Shown in pieces: positions 25,378 to 34,256 of a stretch of DNA of 64,000 nt. The notes below the pieces were generated by a model. It saw only the letters and a program-made list of their open reading frames with translations, had not been told where the DNA came from and searched no databases. The position numbers were made by a program, and so were the translations under genes. The DNA is taken from positions 59,132 to 123,131 of the forward strand of contig CAMAPL010000006.1 of the NCBI GenBank assembly GCA_945860165.1, in the 5' to 3' direction. The stretch is from Rhizobium sp. Q54. Its GTDB lineage: Bacteria > Pseudomonadota > Alphaproteobacteria > Micropepsales > Micropepsaceae. The first letter of the stretch is position 1. The number at the start of each line of letters is the position of its first letter.

Positions 25378-27453
25378 TCACCTTGTTTTCGGCAGGGCAA
25401 AGATATAGACGGCGTGCCCTACCATGGGGCGATTGCGCTCGAAGGCGAACATGCTGTTGGGCCTGACCTGTGGGCTGCCGCCATTATAGCCGGTTGGAAC
25501 AGCAACGAACTGCTCGCCATTGACCGTAAAGGTGGTGGGGAAACCCGCGGCGGTCGTGCCCAGCCGGGTCTTCCACAAGGTCTTGCCGGTCTTGACGTCG
25601 AAGGCCCGAAATGTGCGGTCCCAATCGCCGATAAATCCAACACCGCCTGCCGTGGTCATCGAACTGGTTAGAAAGGGTGCGCGCTGCTGCAAGGTCCAGA
25701 CCGGCTTGAGGTCCTTCACCCGATAGGCGCTCAGCCGTCCCATATTGCCGTCTGAGCCAGGCGCTTCGTAATTGCCGATCAAGTCGCCCTGCGAGTTCAC
25801 ACAGATCTGCATCAATGGATAGATTATCAAATCTTCGGCGGGAACGTAGCTTGCGGCCGGCCAGTTGTGGCCGCCCGACTGGGCCGGGCACGAGGACCGC
25901 GACATCCCCGGCTCAGGCTTCAGGATATCCGGGCGATAGGTAGCGCGGCCAGTCTTGCGGTCGATGCGGGTAAAGACATTCTGAAAAACCATCGGGACAT
26001 AGTCGAGGAACTGCCCCGTGGTGCGATCATACTTCCAGAGAATGCCTGGCTTGCCGGCGCTGAGAAGAAGCTTCTGCGAACCATTGTCCACCAGAATCTT
26101 TTCATAGACTTCATCCAGGTCCAGGCCCTCATCCGGCGCTGTCTGATGGTACCATTTGAGCTTGCCAGTATCGACGTCCAGCGCGATGGTGGCGTTGCTG
26201 AAGAGCTTGTCGCCGATGCCGTGCCTGCCGGCCTTGGCCTGGCCGGTGCCGAAATAGATCAGCCGAAGCTTGGGATCATATGTGCCCGCGATCCAGGCAT
26301 CGGCGCCTGACCGCTCGCCATTGGTCATGTTGCCCCAGGTATCTCCGCCCGGCTCGCCGGTATAGGCGACGGTGGAGAATTTCCAGATCTGGCGGCCGTC
26401 CTTGACGTCATAGGCGGCGATGAAGCAGCGGTCCTCCAGCGTAGCCTCGTCGCAGACGCCGAGCCCGAGAATGAGCTTGCCATCGGCGATCATCACGCTG
26501 CCGATCTTGTCCCGGCCATAATCGGAAATCTTGAATTTCCAGTTGACCTTGCCGGTGCGCGCGTCGAGCGCGTACATGGTGGCGTCGCTGGCGGGATAGA
26601 AAAGCTGGTTCCCATACAGCGCCATGGCGCGCGCGGTCGCGTTGACCTGATTTTCCAGCCTGGGCCCCAACCGGTTTTCCCAGATCAGGTCGCCGGTGGC
26701 GGCGTTGAGTGCCTGCACCGTGTTGTTGATGACGGTGGAAACGAACATCACGCCGTCATGCACCAGGGGCGTGATCTGCTGGCGCTCGCCATCCTCCATC
26801 GACCACACCCAGCGCAGTTGCAGATTGTGCACATTCCGGGCGTTGATCTGCTTCAGTGGCGAATGGCTCCAGCCGGCATAATTCTGGTAATGCATCAGCC
26901 AGTCGGCGGCGGGCGGATTCAGCAACATCTCTTCGGTGACGGGCGTGTATTTTTCGACCGTTCCCGGAAAGGTGACGCCGGTGCCAAGGGGCACGCTGCT
27001 CGGGCTGACATAACCCGCATAAGCGTCTGTGCGCTGCGGAAAGACGGCGCTGATCGCCACGTCCGTCGCCGGGGTGAGAGCCGTGGTGCCGGCCCTGGCC
27101 CCGTTGCTCTTCAGGATATGCGCCACAATCGCGGTGGTTTCGGCCTCGCTCAGGCTGCCGGGATTGTTGAACGGCATGGTTTTCTGGATGCGGGTATGAA
27201 GATCGCGCGTGCTGCGCTTTGTCCAAACCTGGGTGAAGCCAGGGCCCACCAGGCGGACGGTTTCGCCGCCGCTGTCATGGCAGGCGGCACAGCGGCTGAC
27301 ATAGAGGGGCTGCCCAGCCTGGGCCTGGCCTTCCGTGAAAGGCCCGGCACTGGTTTGCGCAATGGCATGCGACACCCAGATAGCGGCTGCAGCCGCCGCC
27401 CCGATGGCGATAGCCGCCCCGAACGCGCGCATGGAAGCCTGGTTCTTGATCAT
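25378..27453 (-). CDS. Cytochrome c-PQQ dehydrogenase, copy 2
   Basis: This 691-residue protein is the paralogue of the 22921-25110 product, in opposite orientation. It has a signal peptide (to AIAQ), an N-terminal cytochrome c (CAACH, Cys55/Cys58/His59; likely ligand Met93 in KTMPF) and a PQQ propeller (WVWSMEDGERQQ, GGDTWGNM, LDLDEVYEKILVD, GKTLWKTRLGTT). The spacing of heme Cys and Met is the same as in copy 1, but the linker is shorter and free of the Ala/Pro-rich insert. It is followed by no terminator except the central repeat. CHRD copy 2 lies 18 bp upstream. Substrate unknown; polyvinyl-alcohol dehydrogenase-like alcohol oxidation is the nearest analogue. Confidence 0.9.
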   Translation of the reverse strand: MIKNQASMRAFGAAIAIGAAAAAAIWVSHAIAQTSAGPFTEGQAQAGQPLYVSRCAACHDSGGETVRLVGPGFTQVWTKRSTRDLHTRIQKTMPFNNPGSLSEAETTAIVAHILKSNGARAGTTALTPATDVAISAVFPQRTDAYAGYVSPSSVPLGTGVTFPGTVEKYTPVTEEMLLNPPAADWLMHYQNYAGWSHSPLKQINARNVHNLQLRWVWSMEDGERQQITPLVHDGVMFVSTVINNTVQALNAATGDLIWENRLGPRLENQVNATARAMALYGNQLFYPASDATMYALDARTGKVNWKFKISDYGRDKIGSVMIADGKLILGLGVCDEATLEDRCFIAAYDVKDGRQIWKFSTVAYTGEPGGDTWGNMTNGERSGADAWIAGTYDPKLRLIYFGTGQAKAGRHGIGDKLFSNATIALDVDTGKLKWYHQTAPDEGLDLDEVYEKILVDNGSQKLLLSAGKPGILWKYDRTTGQFLDYVPMVFQNVFTRIDRKTGRATYRPDILKPEPGMSRSSCPAQSGGHNWPAASYVPAEDLIIYPLMQICVNSQGDLIGNYEAPGSDGNMGRLSAYRVKDLKPVWTLQQRAPFLTSSMTTAGGVGFIGDWDRTFRAFDVKTGKTLWKTRLGTTAAGFPTTFTVNGEQFVAVPTGYNGGSPQVRPNSMFAFERNRPMVGHAVYIFALPKTR

Positions 27454-27471
27454 GTCTGCTCCTGTCGGCGA

Positions 27472-27996
27472 TCAGCTATTGTTCTTTTTCGCCGCGCCAT
27501 CATTCTGGTCGTCGAAAAGATTGGGGATATACCAGCTACCCAGCTGCGGCACGCCTTCCGGCACCGTCACATGCGCGGGCTGAAACCAGCCCCACAGATT
27601 GCCCTTGGGTGCGCTCTGGCTATTGAGCATCACGTATAGCTTTCCGACCTTCAAAGCCGCGACCTGGGCCTGCGTCAGGGTGAAGGTGCCGGAAATCTCC
27701 CCGCTCTGTGCCTGCACAATCTTGAGATCGCCTATGGCGGGGCCGCCACCGCCCATCACATTGCCTATATGAAGACGCGCCTTGGTCGCCGGCGAGGACA
27801 GGCCGGAGAATTTGCCCTGCAGCGAGAATATGTTGTTGTCGAGCGCGGCCAGCACCGTGCCGCGGCCCTGGACGCTGGCCCCCTGCCGGCCATTCTTCGG
27901 GGTTGGTCCGATGTCTGTCTGATAATTTTCGGCTGCAAATGCCGGGGCCATTGCAAAAAGGATTGCCGCGACGAGCGAAACAATTCTCAAAATCAC
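27472..27996 (-). CDS. CHRD-domain periplasmic protein, copy 2
   Basis: The 174-residue product has a signal peptide (VSLVAAILFAMAPAFA) and a CHRD domain with FSLQGKFSGLSSPATKARLH, ISGTFTLTQAQVAALKVGKL and YVMLNSQSAPKGNLWGWFQP. I take the GTG at 27996 as start because a GGAGG site lies 9 nt upstream and the signal peptide begins there; the ATG nearby is out of frame. It has a C-terminal extension of about 35 residues not found in copy 1. It sits upstream of cytochrome c-PQQ copy 2, mirroring the arrangement of copy 1. Confidence 0.83.
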   Translation of the reverse strand: MILRIVSLVAAILFAMAPAFAAENYQTDIGPTPKNGRQGASVQGRGTVLAALDNNIFSLQGKFSGLSSPATKARLHIGNVMGGGGPAIGDLKIVQAQSGEISGTFTLTQAQVAALKVGKLYVMLNSQSAPKGNLWGWFQPAHVTVPEGVPQLGSWYIPNLFDDQNDGAAKKNNS

Positions 27997-28301
27997 GATG
28001 CCATTCCTCCGGTGAGCTACACGATGCTCGGGGCAAACTTCCAGTTTCTCACCCCATGCAAAGGTATCAGCATAGCGCGCCGATGGATCAACCAGGGGAG
28101 AGCCCAAGTTGGATATCCACCGCTTTTAAGCACGCTTTTTCATTCGCGCAACCAAGCGCTATCCGAGCCGGCAGCGCTTGGGACGGCACACTTCCCATAG
28201 CTTGGCTGCCCCTTAACGTGACCCAAGCGGGTGTCCGCTCCTGGCGCAAAGCAGACATTAGCTGTCCAAGCCGTTATCCGCTCAAACAATCGGCCACAGC
28301 A
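27997..28301. other. Intergenic region with repeat copy
   Basis: This 305-bp stretch between the CHRD copy 2 start and the end of the FTR1 gene contains repeat copy C near 28229-28264. It must hold the promoter for the CHRD/PQQ copy 2 pair, but no clear -35/-10 is visible. No coding potential is apparent. Confidence 0.5.
28229..28264. repeat. Dispersed intergenic repeat, copy C
   Basis: GGGTGTCCGCTCCTGGCGC followed by AAAGCAGACATTAGCTG is a diverged copy of the repeat at 22117 and 25216; its ends GTGTCCGCT and AGCAGACATT are nearly inverted. The three sites bracket the two CHRD/PQQ modules. Confidence 0.65.
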
Positions 28302-30218
28302 TCAGGCGGATTTCGCCGCCTGCCGCTTGTTCCACAGGAAGCCGATGACCAGCAGCGCCGCCATGGAAACTTGCGCGATCAGGCCTTCGCGGGTGGGATA
28401 AAGACCCAGCAGCTCGACGCGCGGGAATCCCGGCAGCGGATTAACGGCGATATAGCCCGCCTCCTGCAGCGCCGAGGTGCCCTTGCCGATCAGCACCACT
28501 GCCAGCACCGCGATCAGCCAGGAACTGTAGGCGAAGAACTTTCCGATCGGCAGGCGGCGGCTGAAGCGCATCATCACCACGGCGATAATCGCCAGCACGG
28601 CAATGGCAGCGCCCGCGCCCGCCAGCACCGAGCCGCCATTGCCCTGACTCCAGATCGCGGCATAGAAAAGAATGGTCTCGAACACTTCGCGATAGACCAC
28701 GATGAAGGCCAGCGCGAAGAGGAACCAGGCGGACTGCCGGTTCAGCGCCCGGCCCAGGGTTTCGCGGATATAGCGCTGCCAGGCCTCGGCGCTGCTCTTG
28801 CCGTGCATCCAGATTCCCACCCAGAGCAGCACGGCGGCGGCGAACACCGAACCAAAGCCTTCGGTCAGTTCGCGGCTGGCGCCGCTGATATTGACCAGCC
28901 AGGTCGCGGCCGCCCAGGTCGCCGCGCCGCCCACCAGCGCCGCAACCCAGCCGCCATGGACGTAAGGCAGCACATCGCGGCGATCCGCCTTGTTCAGGAA
29001 GGCAATCATGGCGATGACGATCAGAAGCGCTTCCAGCCCTTCGCGCACCAGGATGGTGAAGGCGGCAATGAAGCTGGACATGCCCGACGACTCGCTGGGC
29101 GCCAGCACGATTTCGGCCTCGGCGAACAGGGTGTCCAGGGCGGCGATCTGGCCGCGCACCATTTCAACTGGTCCGCCCCTGGCGATGCCGGCGCGCAGAT
29201 TGGCCATGGCGCCTTCGATGCGGACCATCAGGGCATGGTCGCGGGCCGACAGTGTGGGTTCGACCGACTCGAAGCCATCGAGATAGGCGGACAGGGCCAG
29301 ATCGTTGGCGGCCTGGTGGTCCTGGCGCTGATAGGCGGCCAGGGCTTCGTCGAGGCGCCCGCGCGCGACGGTCAGCGCGCCGCTGGTGCGCTCGGCTGCG
29401 ATCGCTTCGGGATGGCGGCGCATATAGGCGACGACTGACTTGGCCTTGTCCTCGCCCAGGCCGGCGGCAAGGACGCCGGGAGTGGTGCCGACCAGCTTTT
29501 CCAGACTCATGCCGGTGCGCAGGGCGGCGTCGGCTTTCCATATCCGTTCGCCTTCGCCGCCATCGGGATAGGCCAGCGATCCGGCATAGAAGGCCAGCGC
29601 CCAGCGGTCCTGGGGCAGCAGTTCGGCAAAGCTGCGCATGCTGGTGCCGTCGAGCCCCTGCTCGATCACCAGAAAGAGCCCGAACAGGCTGCGTTCGCGG
29701 GCGCGGCTTTCGTCGGTGAAATCAATCGGCGGTGGGTCCAGGCCGACGGAGCCCGGCCCCTTGCCGTCGCCGGTTGCGCCATGACAGGCGGCGCAATGTT
29801 GAGCGTACAGCCCCTGGCCGCGCGCCAGGTCGGGGGCGGCGCTGGGCGCCAGCGGCACGGGATAGGCCTTGATCAGATCGGCGGCGGCGGCGCGGGCAGC
29901 GATGGCGATGGCCTCGGGTGGCTTCTTGCCCGCGATCATCTGCTCCAGCGCGGCGGCTTCCTGTTGCAAGCCCAGCTTGGCGGAGGTGACCGGCAGAAGC
30001 GCGATGCGTTCACGGGCCGACCTGGAGAATTCGGTCATCTCCTGATACTCGCCCGGATTGACCACCTGGCCGTCCTTCACCGCCTCGCGATAGTCCACCG
30101 CGATATAGTCCAGCAGCCGCCATATGGTCTGGGCCGGAGCGGTCTGGGCGCTGGCCGGAGCGATATTAAAGAGTGAAGCGGCCAGCAGGACGGCAAGCAA
30201 CAGGGCGCGGGAGAACAT
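28302..30218 (-). CDS. FTR1-family iron permease with cytochrome c domain
   Basis: The 638-residue protein has a signal peptide (1-25), an imelysin-like or helical periplasmic region with a cytochrome c motif (CAACHGATGDGKGP, Cys142/Cys145/His146), a second helical region and an FTR1 permease domain with seven membrane helices. Both RExxE iron-binding motifs are present: REGLE (392-396) and REVFE (510-514). FTR1/EfeU proteins import iron across the inner membrane; the fused heme suggests redox handling of iron (Fe2+ oxidation) before transport. ATG 30218 gives a proper signal peptide; a longer upstream frame does not. No efeO/efeB partner is adjacent. Confidence 0.92.
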   Translation of the reverse strand: MFSRALLLAVLLAASLFNIAPASAQTAPAQTIWRLLDYIAVDYREAVKDGQVVNPGEYQEMTEFSRSARERIALLPVTSAKLGLQQEAAALEQMIAGKKPPEAIAIAARAAAADLIKAYPVPLAPSAAPDLARGQGLYAQHCAACHGATGDGKGPGSVGLDPPPIDFTDESRARERSLFGLFLVIEQGLDGTSMRSFAELLPQDRWALAFYAGSLAYPDGGEGERIWKADAALRTGMSLEKLVGTTPGVLAAGLGEDKAKSVVAYMRRHPEAIAAERTSGALTVARGRLDEALAAYQRQDHQAANDLALSAYLDGFESVEPTLSARDHALMVRIEGAMANLRAGIARGGPVEMVRGQIAALDTLFAEAEIVLAPSESSGMSSFIAAFTILVREGLEALLIVIAMIAFLNKADRRDVLPYVHGGWVAALVGGAATWAAATWLVNISGASRELTEGFGSVFAAAVLLWVGIWMHGKSSAEAWQRYIRETLGRALNRQSAWFLFALAFIVVYREVFETILFYAAIWSQGNGGSVLAGAGAAIAVLAIIAVVMMRFSRRLPIGKFFAYSSWLIAVLAVVLIGKGTSALQEAGYIAVNPLPGFPRVELLGLYPTREGLIAQVSMAALLVIGFLWNKRQAAKSA

Positions 30219-30305
30219 CGACCAATGACTTTCTTGCGAGTAGTTCGCAACTTGTAGCCGTGCCGGGCGGTGAAGTCGAGGGCGGGTTTTTGGTCGGCCA
30301 CAAAC

Positions 30306-30335
30306 AAAAAGGGCGGCTGAGAAGCCGCCCTTTTT
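30306..30335. terminator. Bidirectional terminator at end of dcw cluster
   Basis: GGGCGGC (30311-30317) and GCCGCCC (30324-30330) form a 7-bp stem with a 6-nt loop, flanked by AAAAA (30306-30310) and TTTTT (30331-30335). It is 68 bp after the ftsZ stop on the minus strand and closes the dcw transcript before the FTR1 gene. Confidence 0.9.
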
Positions 30336-30402
30336 CATTCTTGTCTAGATCCCCTTCCCTCGGTGCTGATCGCACCTCGCAGGGGATGATACGCTTCGCC
30401 TG

Positions 30403-31938
30403 TCAGTTCGACTGGCGGCGCAGGAAAGCAGGTATTTCAAACTGCCCATCGCGCTTGTGATCGGGAAACAGGTCGTCGTCCTTGCTGGGCGGCGCTTCGG
30501 ACTGCGGCATAGGTGTGGCGGTGGCGCGCTGCTGAACGGGAGCGGCCATGTGCAGTTCCGGCGCCGGCTCGGCGCGGCTTTCCGCCGTCTTCTTGCGGCC
30601 GAAGAAACCCCAGCCGCTTTTCTTTTCGGCGGCGGGCGCCTGAACGGCCATCGGCTGCTGGTCCAACGGACGATAGGTTTCGGTGGCGGGATATTTCGCC
30701 ACCCCGGGTTCCGTGACGTCCAGCGCGTCGGCCCCGCCCAGGATGTAATCCTCGGCTGGGCTCTTGTCGGCGCCGATTTCCTGCGCCAGCGCGTTCATGG
30801 TGGCATGCACTGGATTGACATACGGCACGGACGCCGCCGCCGGCATGGGCGCATAGGCCGGAGCTTTAGTCCCGTAAGGAGGGGTGGGATCGGCCACCCG
30901 CGCCGGCGATTTCAGGTTCAGGTGCGGATGCAAGGTGCGCACCTTCTCGCCCGGCAGCGACATGCGCATCTGGTCGGCATCGATTCCAGTGGCGACCACC
31001 GAGACGCGGATGCGCCCTTCCATGTCGTCCAGGATGGTGTTGCCGAAGATGATGTTGGCGTCGGGGTCGACTTCCGCGCGGATACGGTTGGCGGCCTGCT
31101 CGACTTCAAACAGCATCAGGTCCGGGCCGCCGGTGATGTTGATCAGGACGCCCTTGGCGCCCTTCATCGTGACATCGTCCAGCAGCGGGTTGGAGATCGC
31201 CATGTCGGCGGCCCGCATGGCGCGGTCCTCGCCTTCGGCTTCGCCGGTGCCCATCATCGCCTTGCCCATCTCGGAGATCACCGACTTGATGTCGGCAAAA
31301 TCCAGGTTGATGAGGCCGGGCATCACAATGAGATCGGTGACGCCGCGCACGCCGGCATGCAGCACCTCGTCGGCCATAGCGAAAGCCTGAGCCATGGTGG
31401 TGCGGTCATTGGCAACGCGGAACAGGTTCTGGTTGGGAATGACGATCAGGGTATGGACGAACTGCTGCAGCTCGGTGATGCCGCGCTCAGCCACCCGCAT
31501 GCGGCGGTCGCCTTCCAGGGTGAAAGGCTTGGTCACGACGCCCACAGTCAGGATGCCCGCTTCGCGCACCGCGCGTGCGATCACCGGCGCGGCGCCGGTG
31601 CCGGTGCCGCCGCCCATGCCGGCGGCGATGAACACCATGTGCGCACCGGAGAGCTGTTCCATGATCTCGGCCATGGATTCCTCGGCGCCCGCGCGGCCAA
31701 CTTCAGGCTGCGCGCCTGCGCCGAGCCCTTCGGTAGTCGCCACGCCGAGCTGGATGCGGCGGGTGGCCTTGGACTGGGCCAGGGCCTGGGCGTCGGTGTT
31801 GGCGACGACAAAGTCGACACCTTCCAGCCCGGCCTCGATCATGTTGTTGACGGCATTACCGCCGGCGCCGCCGACACCGAGTACGGTGATGCGGGGCCGC
31901 AATTCCTTGCTCTCGGGGATTTTCAGGTTGATCGCCAT
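30403..31938 (-). CDS. ftsZ: Cell division protein FtsZ
   Basis: FtsZ is the tubulin-like GTPase that forms the Z ring. The 511-residue protein shows [14 protein letters not shown], the tubulin signature [14 protein letters not shown], the T7 loop region [12 protein letters not shown] and the usual C-terminal conserved tip [13 protein letters not shown], which binds FtsA. The C-terminal linker (about residues 330-490) is long and Pro/Ala-rich, as in other alphaproteobacteria. A strong GAGGAG site precedes the ATG at 31938. It is separated from ftsA by 90 bp, the largest gap inside the cluster, and is the last dcw gene; lpxC does not follow it. Confidence 0.99.
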   Translation of the reverse strand: MAINLKIPESKELRPRITVLGVGGAGGNAVNNMIEAGLEGVDFVVANTDAQALAQSKATRRIQLGVATTEGLGAGAQPEVGRAGAEESMAEIMEQLSGAHMVFIAAGMGGGTGTGAAPVIARAVREAGILTVGVVTKPFTLEGDRRMRVAERGITELQQFVHTLIVIPNQNLFRVANDRTTMAQAFAMADEVLHAGVRGVTDLIVMPGLINLDFADIKSVISEMGKAMMGTGEAEGEDRAMRAADMAISNPLLDDVTMKGAKGVLINITGGPDLMLFEVEQAANRIRAEVDPDANIIFGNTILDDMEGRIRVSVVATGIDADQMRMSLPGEKVRTLHPHLNLKSPARVADPTPPYGTKAPAYAPMPAAASVPYVNPVHATMNALAQEIGADKSPAEDYILGGADALDVTEPGVAKYPATETYRPLDQQPMAVQAPAAEKKSGWGFFGRKKTAESRAEPAPELHMAAPVQQRATATPMPQSEAPPSKDDDLFPDHKRDGQFEIPAFLRRQSN

Positions 31939-32028
31939 CTTAATTTCTCCTCAGTGAGTGGGACATGTATCGATCACCTTGCGGCACGCCAGGATTCCCA
32001 ACTGATTCGCTGTTATATTGTTGAATCA

Positions 32029-33306
32029 TTAGAGCCACCGGCGGGTCAACCGCCCCAGCCAGCTTTCGCCTTTGGCCTGAGTGGTGCCCATTGCAAGATC
32101 GGGATTCAAAAGTTCGGGCGGCAAGGTCGCCCCGGCCATCATCAGGCCGATGGCGGTGGCATAGTCCGGGCCTGCCGACGCCGCCGCCAAGCCTGAAAAA
32201 GACTGCGGCAGGCCGATGCGGACCTGCTTGTTAAGAATTCGAGCAGCCAGTTCGCGGGTGCCGGCCAGCTGGCAGGCCCCGCCGGTCAGCACGGCGCGGC
32301 GGCCAGCCGCCACGTCGAAGCCCGAGGCGCGCAGGCGGGTCTGGACCTCGCCAAAAATCTCCTCCAGCCTGGCCTGGATGATGCGGGTGAGCATGGAGCG
32401 CGGCAGGCGCAGGGCGGAATCATCGCCCTCCTCGCCCATCTGGGCGACGGAGACGACATCGGAGCCGCCATCCATCTCGCCCATCGCCGCGCCATAGAGG
32501 GTCTTGGTGCGCTCGGCAGCAGCCAGCGGCGCGGCCAGCATCCGGGCGATATCGCTAGTGACGACGAAGCCGCCCATCGGCACGACATCGGCATGGACCA
32601 GATGGCCTTCCAGGAAGACGGCGATGGAAGTCGTGCCGCCACCCATGTCGATCACCGTGGCGCCGATCTGCTTTTCGTCCTCGGTCAGGGTGGAAAGGCC
32701 GCTGGCATAGGCGCCGAACTGGGTGCCGATGACATTGAGATGGCAGCGTTCCACCGCCAGCTTGAGGTTCTGCAGCGGGCTTGGCTTGACCGCCACGGCA
32801 TGCATGGAGACGCCGATGCGCTGGCAGAACATGCCGGACGGGTTCTTCACTCCGCGCGCTTCATCCACCACATAGGCGGTGGGCGCGCTCTGGATGACCT
32901 CATGGCCTTCCAGCTTGGCCCGCGCCCGGCCATCGTTGAGCAAGACGCGCAGGTGATCGTCGGAGACCAGAGCACCGTTCAGCGACATCACGGCCCGGCT
33001 GGTCACCGAGACCGGCTGGCCGCAATTGACGCTGATCAGCACATTCTGGATGCGGGCATCGGCCATGTTCTCGGCGGCGGCTACACAGTCGCGGATGGAT
33101 TCTTCGGCCTGGTCCAGGCTGGTGATGGTGCCGGCCTTGAGGCCAAAGGATTCCCGCAAGCTGCTGCCCAGCACCTTCAGCGAGCCAGCTTCGGCCTGGC
33201 CGATGACGCAGACGATCTTGGAGGTGCCGACATCCAGCGCCGCGACAAGCCCGGTGCGGTAGGTGGGGATTTCATTGTTCGCGCGCAAGCGCAACGTCTG
33301 GTTCAT
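32029..33306 (-). CDS. ftsA: Cell division protein FtsA
   Basis: FtsA is the actin-like membrane tether of FtsZ. The 425-residue product has the phosphate-1 motif ALDVGTSKIVCVIG, the SHS2/1c domain, phosphate-2 VIDMGGGTTSIAVF and adenosine motif VLTGGACQLAG. It ends in a short amphipathic C-terminus WLGRLTRRWL for membrane binding. Length is typical for alphaproteobacteria. The ATG overlaps the ftsQ stop by 4 bp. Confidence 0.98.
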   Translation of the reverse strand: MNQTLRLRANNEIPTYRTGLVAALDVGTSKIVCVIGQAEAGSLKVLGSSLRESFGLKAGTITSLDQAEESIRDCVAAAENMADARIQNVLISVNCGQPVSVTSRAVMSLNGALVSDDHLRVLLNDGRARAKLEGHEVIQSAPTAYVVDEARGVKNPSGMFCQRIGVSMHAVAVKPSPLQNLKLAVERCHLNVIGTQFGAYASGLSTLTEDEKQIGATVIDMGGGTTSIAVFLEGHLVHADVVPMGGFVVTSDIARMLAAPLAAAERTKTLYGAAMGEMDGGSDVVSVAQMGEEGDDSALRLPRSMLTRIIQARLEEIFGEVQTRLRASGFDVAAGRRAVLTGGACQLAGTRELAARILNKQVRIGLPQSFSGLAAASAGPDYATAIGLMMAGATLPPELLNPDLAMGTTQAKGESWLGRLTRRWL

Positions 33307-34256
33307 GTCTCTTTGCCTCTCTCAACGTCTTTTTTCTCGCCGCTGCGCAGCATGAAGAAATAATGGCTCGGTGAACGCAGGTCGATCTCGGTGACATCGT
33401 GTTCCAGGATTCCGTTGTCGATGATCAGATGCTCCAGCGCGGCAAGCTGCTTGTCCCAGCCTGCTTCCGGCAGCTTCACAACAACGCCATCATCGAGGAT
33501 AAGGTTCCAGCGCCGCGACGAGACGCGTGAGAAAGCGGCAGTGCGCGCCGCGGTGGCGCGATGGGATTTCACCGCATCCACCAGTTCGGCAGCGCTTTGC
33601 GGGGCGCCCACGCCCAGCAGCTTTGGCAGGCGGCGGAATTTCTCGACATCACGGGTGGTGATGACGGCGCCGTTGCGCTCCACCACCGCGATGGGGGCTT
33701 CGCCCCTGGCATTGAGCGGCAACTGCCACAGCGCGAAGGGGCGCTTTTCCACTAGGGTCACGAAAATAGCGTCGGGATAGCGGCGATGCACTTCGGCGGA
33801 TGCGATCCAGTCCAGATGCGCCAGGCGATTGCGCGCCCCGAACAGGTCGGCGCTGAAGATGGACTGGCCGGGCTGCATCGCCAGCACTTCCAGGATCTGC
33901 TTGTAGGGCGTGTGGCGGTTGCCGGTGATATGGATTTCGGAAATACCGAAACCGGCATGGGCCAGGACCGCGCTGACGCCATTGTCGATGGCGCGCGTGG
34001 TGCGGCCGATCACGCCGCTGGCGAACAGGGCGGCCAGCAGCGCAAGCACCACGGCAAGGCCGGTCATCGCCATCATGGGATGGTTGGCAAAAAAAGCGAA
34101 GCGCGGCATCACCCGCCTGAAGAAACCGGGGGCCTTGTCGCGGCGGACGGTGCCAGACTGCACCTTGGGCAGGCCGTGGTTGGCGCGCAGCTTGGCGGCC
34201 GCGCGGGTGGCGCGGACAGGGCCGCGGGCCTTGCGTTCCACATTCAGCGATCGCAT
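33303..34256 (-). CDS. ftsQ: Cell division protein FtsQ
   Basis: FtsQ links cytoplasmic and periplasmic divisome parts. The 317-residue protein has a basic cytoplasmic region, one membrane helix (about residues 63-85, MTGLAVVLALLAALFASG), a POTRA domain (ISEIHITGNRHTPYKQILEV) and the FtsQ beta domain. I choose ATG 34256, preceded by GGAGGA, over an earlier in-frame ATG that would extend 9 residues into ddl. It overlaps the end of ddl by 13 bp and ftsA by 4 bp. Confidence 0.96.
   Translation of the reverse strand: MRSLNVERKARGPVRATRAAAKLRANHGLPKVQSGTVRRDKAPGFFRRVMPRFAFFANHPMMAMTGLAVVLALLAALFASGVIGRTTRAIDNGVSAVLAHAGFGISEIHITGNRHTPYKQILEVLAMQPGQSIFSADLFGARNRLAHLDWIASAEVHRRYPDAIFVTLVEKRPFALWQLPLNARGEAPIAVVERNGAVITTRDVEKFRRLPKLLGVGAPQSAAELVDAVKSHRATAARTAAFSRVSSRRWNLILDDGVVVKLPEAGWDKQLAALEHLIIDNGILEHDVTEIDLRSPSHYFFMLRSGEKKDVERGKET

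Noticed and set aside
25218..25466. Small frame beginning MSALGQKRS
   Set aside because: It is the well-known spurious translation of the dispersed palindromic repeat.
30457..32196. Long plus-strand frames opposite ftsZ, ftsA, murC, murD and metH
   Set aside because: All lie over well-conserved minus-strand genes and have shadow-type composition.
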